DNA of 64,000 nt, taken from contig OZ316899.1 in the NCBI GenBank assembly GCA_973895155.1, forward strand, positions 15,066,001 through 15,130,000. The letters run 5' to 3'. The notes below the pieces were generated by a model. The model had not been told where the DNA came from. It saw only the letters and a program-made list of their open reading frames with translations, and did no database searches. The position numbers and the translations under genes were made by a program. The first letter of the stretch is position 1, and the number at the start of each line of letters is the position of its first letter. Source of the DNA: Marsupella aquatica (taxonomy: Eukaryota > Marchantiophyta). Of this stretch, positions 55,211-64,000 are shown piece after piece.

Positions 55211-56119
55211 CGGTGGTGGAGGGCCGCTCCTTTTAAGGAGGGCGGACGTGGAGGGAGGAGGCGCGAGTGGGCAGGGCGGGCTCAGATCTCCAAGTTTAGA
55301 ATTAGGATCAGGACCAAGGGGCGGCCCTGACACTTAGCTTAGTGGGATTGTGGATCCGCTGGTAAGAGCAACACTTGTGCTCTTGCCTCACTGTACATAG
55401 GTAGATTACAGTTAGGTAGATTACAGTAGGGTAGATTAGGTTTACGTTGCAAGGAATTAGGCGGATCCACTACCAGGATAAGTACCTGTGCAGTGGGGAG
55501 TTGAGGGCCTTCTTCCTTAGCAAGTTTTTAGTGCACCAACAGGGCTGGGATCAAGTAGTTAAAGAAGCTCTCGGTTAGTTATGTTGTGACCCTTGTGTAT
55601 ATTCATGTTTCCTCATACCTAAGAGATGAATAGAGTTGGCCTCACGGCTTAGTTCGCAGATCTTGTGTATGAGAAGTACTGTTTGTATGGCAAGTGCATG
55701 GTATAACTCAGTCAGAAGGAGTCATTTTGCTATTTGTGTGTCGCATTAACTTGTTTGAAGATTGCCCACATCAACCAAGAAGAGAGTAAGCAAGGTAGTA
55801 AGCGTTGGATGTGTCGAGCTGAGAGAGGTCTTAGCGGCTTACCCAAGCCAGTTGGGGATCATTCCGGCGGCGGAATCCAAACATACCTAAAGGAAGACCA
55901 GGAGAGGAGGACAAGGGAAAACATAGAAGAGGCTGGCTACGTATCTCATGACCCGATGAAGGATTTGTGCAGTATATGTGTGTAAAATGTTAGTAGAAGG
56001 AAGTTGGCAGCGTCCCATGCCGCTAAGCCACAAAACCGGCCTCACCAAGAGCGAAACCTGCGGGAATCGGCTTGTGCAGGGGGGTTTCTTGGGTTCAGGG
56101 AGCCATGGGACGCACCACA

Positions 56120-58247
56120 CTAAGTGCCCTTGGTGCGCAAACACCTCCACGGAATACCTCAAGCAAGCAACTTGATGCCCTTGCACCGCCTGCGTCCCCT
56201 CCCATACAAAGTCGCACTTGCTCTCTAACACAACCGCTACTCAACGGTCCTCGCTGTTTGCACAAGCAATCAAGCATCTTGATAAGTAACCCCTCAGGAT
56301 CTAGATCTCCTCAGTCTAGCATCCTAACTCAAGCTCAATAGACATTGGTAAGTAGGTCAGCGATAGGTCCTCCTGATGCCATAAGCCGGAACCAGAACCA
56401 ATATTCATTGTTTGTCCAGAATAGCACCCGCAAACCTTGAGAACCTATGGCTCCCCAAGACCTAGCTGAGCTCAGGAGGATGTAGCCCTTCTCAAGAAAT
56501 TTCCAACGCACCTAACAAGTCCCCCAACGGACTTCTCGTTGGGAAGTTATCGTCATTTTTGTTTGACAGTTTCCCTTAGTGTCGCGACCATCGCGGCTCA
56601 CGACTTCTGCTTGCCCTTAGACCCCAGGGAGACACCACTCCCATCATATATGCTTCTGGAGACCTGTCACCACCAAACCAACTTTGGTCCCCAAAATTTT
56701 GGCCCCCAACCAGGACCCTATCCCGCATGTCTGGGCGCGCCACCAATTGGTAACGCCCATAACTTCTTAGTTAGGCGTCTACAAGCGGAGTGCCTTAGTC
56801 CATTATGATTGGGCCAACCCGGTGCTCATGCCTAGGCCCTCAGATCACATTGGTGCTCGGGGCCCTGATCGGCCAAACCCGGATTGAGCCATAACTCGTG
56901 CCCCAAACGTCCGTTGCCCATGGCTACTCAACGGTCCACACTATCTGCACAAGCAACCAAGCACCTCGGTAAGTAACCCCTTTGGATCTAGAACTCACCA
57001 AGTCTAGCATCCTAACTCAAGCTCAATAGACGTTGGTAAATAGGTCAGCGATAGGTCCTCCCGATGCCATAAGCCGGAACCAGAACCCACATCCACTGTC
57101 CGTCCAAGACAGCTCCTTCCTTGGGCGCGGCCTGGGTTCCCCCTTGTACCTATCCATCACCAACTGACCGCCCTGACCTCAGAACATGCTCATGACCCAA
57201 ATAACATAGCTTGTCCTAAAGCTTGTCCCAAACTTGTCTCAACACGCCGAAACCAGAACGTCCCCAACTCTAACAACCGCTCCCGGTTTGCCCCACTGAT
57301 GGTCTAGGGACCAAGCGCCCTTGGGACTCAGCCTCCATGCCTACTTGGCCTTACTTCCCCAACACAAGCTCCCTTGGGAGGCTGAACGCGGCTTGGCTGC
57401 TGTTCGGCAGGATTTGGCAAGCGAGCGAGCTAACACCCGCAAACCACGAGAACCCATGGAACCCACAGACCCATCTGAGCTCAGGACGGCGTAGCTCTCC
57501 TCAAGAGCTTTCCAACGCACCCAAGAGTCCTCCAACAGACTTCCCGTTGGGGAGATATCACCATTTCCGTTTGGCGGTTTCCCTTAGTGTCGCGACCGCC
57601 GCAGCTCACGACTTCAGCTCAACCTTAGCCCCTAGGGAGACACCACTCCCCTCATATGCTTCTGGAGACCTGCCACCCCCGAACCAGCTTTGGTCCCTAA
57701 ACATTTGGCCCCTAACCCGGATCCCATCGCGCATAATGGGCGCGCCACCAACTGGCAACGCCCATAACTTTCTTGATAGGCATCCGCAAGCGGAGTGCCT
57801 TAGCCCGCTGTGACCGGGCCGACCCAGTGCTCATGCCTAGGCCCTCAGATCTGATCGCCGCTCGGGGCCCCAGACCGGCCCAACCTGGATCGAGCCACAA
57901 CTTGCGCCCCAAGCGTCCGTTGCCAATGGCGTCAACTCCATTGGCCTTGGGCCCAAGAGGAGCTCACTCCCAAGTCCTCAGAACTCAAAGTCCATCCAAC
58001 GATCCGGACGGCCATCCTTGAGCCTGGCCCATTTCCCCTTGACCCGACCAGCCATAGGCTAGTCCAAGTCCTTAGTGTGTGTCCCCAGCTTGGCCCCTTG
58101 CCTCGCCAGTGCCACGTCTCATTGCCCATAAGTCTCCCCATGCTAAGTCCTCCCCGGATGGCCTATCCGGGCCTGGACCATAAGGGAGCTCGACGTTGGA
58201 GTCAGCAACGCCGGAGCTAAGTGTTAAGGTAGTCGAGTTCCGTGACT
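56120..58247 (-). repeat. Gypsy 3' LTR, main part, with an internal tandem duplication
   Basis: With the 54 bases at 51330-51383 this is the 3' LTR. It is about 700 bp longer than the solo LTR because a block starting CTACTCAACGGTCC occurs twice (56231 and 56922), and GTTTCCCTTAGTGTCGCGAC occurs at about 56565 and 57578. The first unit also lacks roughly 320 bases present in the second. The sense start AGTCACGGAACTCG is at 58247. GC-rich. Confidence 0.85.
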
Positions 58248-58684
58248 TGCACCTTTCCTTAAAATGGTCACATCCGTGTGACCTCAGTAAACGTTCCAAC
58301 ACGCCTAGACCACTTTGGGCCTTGAAAATTTTATGAGGTAACAAATGGTTTGCCCATAAGACTGATGCAAACCAGGTTGGTATGCGCATTCCAAACTTAG
58401 GAAATTCCAACCTATCCCACTCATCCAAGTAGGATGTCAGTCCAAACGGGTAAGCTAACTCCAAACTCGTCAAACCCATTGTCCTCCCCTTGGGGCGCTC
58501 CCCTTTGGTTTGAACTAGCCCGCCCATAGATGTAGGGCGGGCACCATCAACTTCCACTCGCAAAAAGCAAATCCGCCGCCCAACAACCTCTAGCACCAAC
58601 GCAATCCGACTTTATCCTTAAGAGGCCGAGAGGAGTGAAACTAGGATACAACTCACAAAGGTAATTACAGTTGCCTGTACCCGT
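58248..58684 (-). other. Gypsy 3' untranslated region and polypurine tract
   Basis: Between the chromodomain stop and the 3' LTR. The sense strand reads AAGGAAAGGTGCA just before the LTR, a likely polypurine primer. A 175-codon minus frame (58599-58072) spans this and the LTR and shows no domain. Confidence 0.6.
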
Positions 58685-59240
58685 TCACAATGGCGGTAGG
58701 CCGCTTCGCTTACGATAGCTTCCAAGGATCTCTGAGGCATTACCCAAATTTTCCTCCGGTTCCCAAGTACTCTCGGCCTGGTTGTAGCCAGCCCACTTCA
58801 CCAAATACTCTAAGATTTGCCTTCCCAACTTGCGTTTGTAACGGTGGTCCAGAATTGCCTCCACCTCAAACTCCTCTGCGTCCTCCACCAACATGGCGTT
58901 CGGACGCAAGCCAGGCCTGATCCCGGTTGGGATCATCGTCTTTGACAAACTTCTTGAGTCGGCTAACATGGTAGCTTTTGCCCACGCCCATTTCCTTGGG
59001 TGTCTCCAACACCACCAAAACCGGATTATCCTTGTGGACACATCGTATGATGCGATAGGGCCCCGCATATCTGGGAGCCAGCTTCCTACTTATGTTCCCG
59101 TGGTATTGCTCAGGTCTCAACTACAACCAAACGCTCTCCCCAATTTCAAAGCTTACATGGCGTCGATGTTTATCCCCTTGCTCCTTGTACCGACTTTGGG
59201 CAAGGGTCATACCCTTGGTAGCTGCTTCCACAACTAGGCG
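58685..59240 (-). pseudogene. Gypsy integrase C-terminal end and chromodomain
   Basis: Two frames. 59120-58866 encodes the integrase tail (KLAPRYAGPYRIIRCVHKDN, KSYHVSRLKKFVKDDD); 59068-58685 carries a chromodomain (EFEVEAILDHRYKRK, ILEYLVKWAGYNQAESTWEP, EENLGNASEILGSY). The Y-VKWxGY--xxxTWEP pattern is the histone-methyl-lysine-binding fold that steers chromoviruses to heterochromatin. A frameshift separates the two. Confidence 0.92.
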
Positions 59241-59246
59241 CCGCTC

Positions 59247-59933
59247 TCAAATAAACTCGTCCGCAGAAGGAACCTTGCTTTCCGTCCGCCAAGCTTCCGG
59301 ATTTATAAACCAGGAGGGCGCCCTTGGCGTCCTCCCTGTGGCCAACACAAACAGCGCAAACCCCATTGCCGAATGTTTGGTCGAGTTATACCTAAACTTG
59401 GCCATCGTTAAGTGCTTTGCCCAATCCTTTTGATTGGCCGTCACAAAGTGACGCAAGTAGTCCTCCACAATACCATTAACCCGTTTCGTTTGGCCATCTA
59501 TCTCATGATGATATGCTGATCCCCTGGTCAGGTCCGTTCCGGATAATCGGAACAACGCCTTCCAGAAATGGCCCGTGAACTTGGTATCGCGATCGGACAG
59601 GATATGCAACGGCAATCCCCACTGTCGGAAGACATTGTCAAATACTAGACCGGCAACCTCTCGGGCCGAAACCATCTTTGTAGTAGGCAAGAAATACGCC
59701 ATCTTGGAAAAACGATCCACGATTGTTAAGATGGAGTTACTGCCGTGGGACTCAGATAACCCAACAATGAAGTCCATGGAGATAGACTCCCATGGAGCCG
59801 CAGCTACTGGTAAGGGTTGTAGTAGTCCTCCTTTTGCCCTATAGACCGTTTGGTTCTTTTGGCACGAGTAACAACTTTGCACGTGTTGAAGGACCGATTG
59901 CTTCATGTCCGGCCAATACACATCTCGCGACAT
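59247..59933 (-). pseudogene. Gypsy integrase core
   Basis: MSRDVYWPDMKQSVLQHVQS and CYSCQKNQTVYR hold the second half of the zinc-binding HHCC module, whose first half lies in a broken frame upstream. The core has SMDFIVGLSES (first Asp) and SDRDTKFTGHFWKALF (second Asp). The third catalytic position reads HEIDGQTKRVNG where the family has DGQTE, so Glu is replaced by Lys and the enzyme is probably dead. Ends at SADEFI before a stop. Confidence 0.9.
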
Positions 59934-59969
59934 GCTGCGATACGTAGCGGCTTGTCCTCCATGCCCTCT

Positions 59970-61580
59970 CTAGGGCGAGTTGTGGTACTTTTGCAGAACC
60001 TCTAACCTTAGAGACTCTGGTATGTACACACGCCTCTGCTCGTATCGCCATAACTGGACATTATGCGTCTTATCCAACCCCAACGATACGTGCCTTACCT
60101 TGCCTTGGCTACCCCCATTGCTTTGCCATTCCTTAGCTAACCTGTCATCCCCATACGCCGCGGCCAGAACCTTTGGCCACTCGGATTCGAGCATCGTGAT
60201 CCCATTGACACGATGTTGGTCCTTATGCGATAATGCGTCTACTGCCATATTTGTCTTCCCTGGAACGTGGCGGACTTCAAAATCAAAATCCGCCAATAAC
60301 ATCTGCCATCGCATTTCCTTGGGGTTCAGCCTTGGCTTAGAACTGAAGTACCCGGCCGACAAGCTATCTGTGTGGATTACCACTTTGGGACCGTTCTTAA
60401 GGTAAATCTCCCACTTCTTCAATGCATAGATCACATCATACATTTCCCTTTCCGGCGTGATCTAGTGATTTTCCAACTTACATGACTCAAAGGCCACAGG
60501 GATGCCCATCTTGGTGAAGACAGGCACCAATGGCATAATCACTTGCGTCTGTCCAAATCTCAAACGGCTTCCCCATCTCAGGTAACTTTAAAACCGGAGA
60601 CGTTATCATTAACCTCTTACATTCTAGGAATGCTAACTCGCAATCTTGTGTCCACACAAACACTTTGTTTTTCAACGTTAGCACGTTTAGGGGCCTTGCA
60701 ATCCTTGCATAGTCTTTCATGTATCTCCAATAGAACCCCGTAAATCCTAAGAAGGCTCTAACTTGCCTTACATTGGACGGGCGCTCCCATTCTTTGATCT
60801 CCTTAAGCTTGTCTTGACTAGGCGTAATCCCTTCCGGGGTAAAGGTATGGCCAAGGAACTGAATCTCGTTCATCGCAAACTCGCACTTGCTAGGTTTAGC
60901 AAAGAGACGAGCCTTACAAAGGCGAGAGAACACTTCTTTGAGCAACTGCTCATGTTCCTCCAATGTTTTTGAGTAGATTAGGATGTCGTCAATAAAGACG
61001 ACCACTCCTTGGTCCAACAAGTCATGAAAGATGGTATTCATCATCTTCATGAACGTTGTGGTTGCATTACACAACCCGAATGGCATAACCAAAAACTCAT
61101 AGGATCCAAACCTTGTGCGCATCGCGGTCTTATACTCGTCTCCCTTAGCCATGCGGATCTGGTAATACCTAGACCGCAAGTCCACCTTTGAAAACTTCTT
61201 AGCCCCAAGGCAATCAAAGAGGTCATCCATATGAGGTAACGGGTACTTGTTCTTTACCGTCTGCTTATTGAGGGCCCGGTAATCTGTGCACAATCTCAAA
61301 GTACCATCCTTTTTGGACACAAACAGCCTGGGTGCCCCGTAAGGACTCTTACTAGGGCGAATGAACCCTTGGTCAATCAATTCTTCCAAGGCGTTCTTCA
61401 ACATCATTCGCTCGTTCAGGTTTAGACGATAAGGAGCTTTAGTCTGAGGAGCCGATCCCGGCTCCAACTCAACTTGGTGATCCACTTCTCTCCGCAGGGG
61501 TAAACCTTTAGGTAGCTTCTGTGAGAGCACGTCGTTGAATACCTCTAAAATTTCAGGAATTCAACCGCAGTCGGGCCCGA
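59970..61580 (-). pseudogene. Gypsy reverse transcriptase and RNase H
   Basis: 61530-60487 is the polymerase: VDHQVELEPGSAPQTKAPYR, GFIRPSKSPYGAPRLFVSKK, DGTLRLCTDYRALNKQTVKN, the catalytic VFIDDILIYS, KCEFAMNEIQFLGHT, VRAFLGFTGFYWRYMKDYA and the RNase H start FEIWTDASDYAIGACL. After a frame break, 60443-59970 continues RNase H and its linker (KKWEIYLKNGPKVVIHTDS, FEVRHVPGKTNMAVDALSH). Order and spelling are those of chromoviruses. Confidence 0.93.
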
Positions 61581-61686
61581 CCTTAGCTGACTTGACCTTT
61601 GGCTGCGACGCAGCCTCCTTAGTTGGGTGGAGATGAAAGAAGAAACATTCATGTCCACCCTTGAAGTCTTTCCACCATTGCTTTGC

Positions 61687-63810
61687 TTATACACATGGAG
61701 ACATCCATGACACTTTACTTACTTTAAGAAATCTTTCTTTATTTTTGGTAATTTTGTGTACAACGATGGGCTCATCGCCCTTATTGGGAAAATGGAGCAC
61801 CTCACCCCCAAGTTTCAAGGTAACATTGTGCTTTCTAAGATAACCTACCGACAAAATGAAGTCTACGGCTAGACCGTCTATAACGTAGAACATCTCCTGA
61901 CTAACAAAATTTTGTTGTTCGCCTATGACCTCTACCCAAAGTCTATGCACTACTCTTGACACTATCCCCTTCGTGTCATTGGCAAACTTGCACACTAACG
62001 GTTGTAGCAACTCTTGCACGTCCATTCCAAGACGAGCTGCCGCCTGCCCACTTATGAAGCAGGCGGTCACGCCTGTATCCACCAAAGCAACACCCAGATT
62101 ACCGTTAGAAGTGACATTCACAAAAATCAGTTTTTTAGGATCCATTGTCTTAACTTTAGGTATCTTCTCTCGCAACAACACCCTCTCTCCGTCAGGGACA
62201 TCCCCTACAGGGACCTTGTCAGCTACTAAGGGTTTGGTTAGAGCGATACTTACCTTAATGCTCTTCTGCCCTCCACCATCTCCATTTGGCTTGCCACCTT
62301 TTGTGGAGCAATCCTTACTTTGATGGCCCATGGTGCCACATGTGAAGCACAAACCTTCAGCCCGCCTCTGCTCCATGGTTGCCTGCTTCTTTGCTTTCTG
62401 TGCCGATGAGGCTCCTTTCTTAAAGTTGTCGGCCTTCCGGTTTCGCTTAGCTTCTCCATTCTGGGGCTGGGGATCCGAACCACTGCCCCCCGCCCCCTCA
62501 GGTTGCTTACGCTTATTCCCGAGACCTTTCGCTTTCCCAACTTCCCCCTCGGATCCCTTGCCACCCACCTTTGCCAAGTCTTGTCAGTTATTCACCAATG
62601 TAGTGGCCTTGTCGAAGGCGTCAAAAAGCGTTTTGAACTCATGACGCTTTTCCTGCAACTTTTCCCTGAGCAATGGCGGGAGCTTCACGATAAAGTTGTG
62701 AAGCTGTGTATGTAGGGTCTCTTGTCCCGCCGGGATACACGCCAACTGATTTTGGTAATAAGTGATGAACTTTTGGATATCACCCCTGAACCTCATCTCT
62801 GTTACACATTTCTGAGCGTGCCACTCCGAGTACTTAGTGGTGACATGAGCATGGAGACCCTCAACCAGGTTTTCCCAAGTTAACGGCAAGGAGGAGTCTT
62901 CTCGCAACTTCTTCCATGACTTGTACCAAGTCAAGGCATAGTCCTTCAGGTAAGGAGCGGCTGCGATAGCCCAAGTGGAACGCTCAACGCATGCTTGGAG
63001 ATGAATCTATATCGTGGAGAGCCAACTCAAGAACTTTTGTCCACTTTGTTCGTAGGCCCCGTCGTAAGTTGGAGGAGTCGGTAGCTGGTTCACTTGGAAC
63101 ATACTCCGTCCAACTACCATTCCCCCCTCGGGACGCAACGCACTTTGACTACCCAATCTAAGTAAGTACTTAATCTGGGCCCCCTTGTTGTGTTCCAACT
63201 GCTCATAGATGAGTCGTTGGTCTTGAGTCAACGGACCCAGACCGTCGTCAACGGTCGGGCCCTTGCAAGTTGTATGAGGACGGTCCTCCAACCGTCTTTC
63301 CTTTGCGGGCCGCCTATCCTTAGGTTCTCTTGTGGATTTTGGTGATACCCCCCGCGTCTTGCGAGCACCATGCTCTCCCGGGACTGAGGTATCACCCGCG
63401 TCATCCTGGTTCTGCTTGGTCAAATTATCCACAATGACATCCGTCTCGACATCATCCTTTGGTTCCGCATTCAACCCTCTCAAGGTTGGGATCAGTTCCT
63501 CCTCTGGGTCCTAACCCTCTTCCTCTATTTTGGCTGCAGCCTCGTCGTCGCTTCCTTCTGCGTCGGAGTCGTCGTCATCCAACCCATCCTCTGAAGGATC
63601 AGCCACCTCCTTCCCTTTAAGTTGACGGCGCTCTGCACTTGACATGTTTGCCGCAGCGGTCGATGGTTTGGCCATTGCGTCTTCTTTGTCCTGCTTATAA
63701 CATTCGTCTAGGGAAGTCGACCCGTCCTCCTTCTGTTCATCTTGGACTTGGGCTCTCCCCTTGGTGGGGGGAGCCTGTTTGCCACTCTTTGATTGAGTGT
63801 TTTTAGCCAT
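61687..63810 (-). pseudogene. Gypsy gag and protease
   Basis: The start MAKNTQSKSGKQAPP at 63810 leads through an acidic region (DDDDSDAEGSDDEAA), with a TAG at 63511-63513. The frame then continues DPEEELIPTLRGLNAE to 63007. The capsid part reads LTWYKSWKKLREDSSLPLTW and FRGDIQKFITYYQNQLACIP (62934-62584), with a stop at 62582-62584. A basic stretch follows, then the zinc knuckle CFTCGTMGHQSKDC near 62345 and an aspartic protease with ALVDTGVTACFIS near 62070 (DTG triplet intact). Several frame breaks show it is inactive. Confidence 0.9.
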
Positions 63811-63941
63811 GTTCCCAATGACCAAATTTGCCCGCAGTCGACCCGCCGGGCAAGTTGAAGCACTAAGTCCCCGCACAAATCTGCTAAGATTTTTGGATTT
63901 TGACTTAGCACAACCCTGGCCCAGTGTCTATGCCAGCAATC

Positions 63942-63953
63942 GCTCTGATACCA
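63942..63953 (-). other. Gypsy primer binding site
   Basis: The minus strand reads TGGTATCAGAGC two bases after the 5' LTR end (CCACCACT), complementary to initiator methionine tRNA. Confidence 0.88.
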
Positions 63954-63955
63954 CA

Positions 63956-64000
63956 AGTGGTGGACCTCGCCACCCAGCGCCCTCGCCAATCCCAGCAATT
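63956..64000 (-). repeat. Gypsy 5' LTR, last 45 bases
   Basis: Matches the end of the solo LTR at 45629-45673 (GGGATTGGYGAGGGCG...GTCCACCACT). The remainder lies beyond the window. Confidence 0.85.

Larger units (their letters stand above)
51384..56119 (+). mobile_element. T family element, copy 2
   Basis: 4736 bp, starting TGTGATGCCTAGCCAGG and ending GACGCACCACA, inserted in the 3' LTR of the gypsy element with the 5-bp duplication CTAAG (51379-51383, 56120-56124). The LTR reads through on either side when compared with the solo LTR at 44198. Close to copy 1 throughout, but with a 361-bp insertion (52201-52561) and a deletion of about 380 bases near 53590. Confidence 0.92.
51330..64000 (-). 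mobile_element. Ty3/gypsy chromovirus, reverse orientation, with T copy 2 in its 3' LTR
   Basis: The 3' LTR is at the left (51330-58247, including the 4.7-kb T insertion), polyprotein 58685-63810, primer site 63942-63953, and the first 45 bases of the 5' LTR at 63956-64000. LTR ends are AGT...ACT. It is inserted in exon 2 of transposon X copy B; the expected 5-bp duplication GGCTG (51325-51329) can only be checked beyond the window. It has a C-terminal chromodomain. Confidence 0.92.

Noticed and set aside
1-64000. tRNA, rRNA or small nuclear RNA genes
   Set aside because: I looked for internal promoter boxes and conserved rRNA words by eye and saw none; only the tRNA-complementary primer sites are present.

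Overview
The window looks like nuclear DNA of a land plant. It has a spliced receptor-like cytoplasmic kinase gene with plant-type introns, Ty1/copia and Ty3/gypsy retrotransposons whose primer sites match plant initiator tRNA-Met, and many nested repeats. The types of repeat (a GHTH-motif transposase family, a methyltransferase/FCP1-like transposon gene) suggest a seed-free plant such as a fern, lycophyte or bryophyte. That is inference; no sequence here fixes the species.

Layout, left to right. 1-2185 is the 3' half of a copia element. 2950-6850 is a decayed copy (copy 0) of a family I call T, which has an N-terminal plant-transposon-like domain, an acidic middle and a coiled coil. 6922-7720 is a gypsy integrase remnant and 7740-9814 is degenerate flank with a MITE. 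9815-34119 is one copia element with 297-bp LTRs and TGTAG target duplications. Its integrase is split by an 18.2-kb DNA transposon X (13180-31419), with 26-bp inverted termini and a GAGT duplication; removing X and one GAGT restores the copia frame exactly. X itself contains T copy 1 (20855-25568) and a solo LTR (25572-26400). 34125-38150 has tandem repeats and no recognisable gene. 38766-41324 (minus) is the only apparently intact host gene, a four-exon, 380-codon PTI1-like kinase. 42300-46520 is a transposon-like element Y with imperfect inverted ends, one unknown ORF and a 1476-bp solo gypsy LTR. 46549-51329 is the right part of a second X copy (copy B) in reverse. 51330-64000 is a reverse-oriented gypsy chromovirus inserted in X copy B; its 3' LTR carries T copy 2 (51384-56119), which carries a 361-bp insert.

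The order of events can be read from target duplications: copia, then X, then T, then a solo LTR on the left; X, then gypsy, then T, then a small insert on the right. X is the most interesting part. It appears to have two divergent gene units. One (minus) is a decayed transposase-like gene with C/H-rich, DN..KDNKN and GHTHD motifs. The other (plus) is a spliced gene with a basic N-terminal region, a part resembling DNA N4/N6-methyltransferases, and an FCP1-like phosphatase domain. Introns of the plus gene hold a family of palindromic repeats, and related palindromes form a 27-bp minisatellite between the two genes. Nearly all transposon genes here carry stops or frameshifts, so the window shows fossils rather than active elements.
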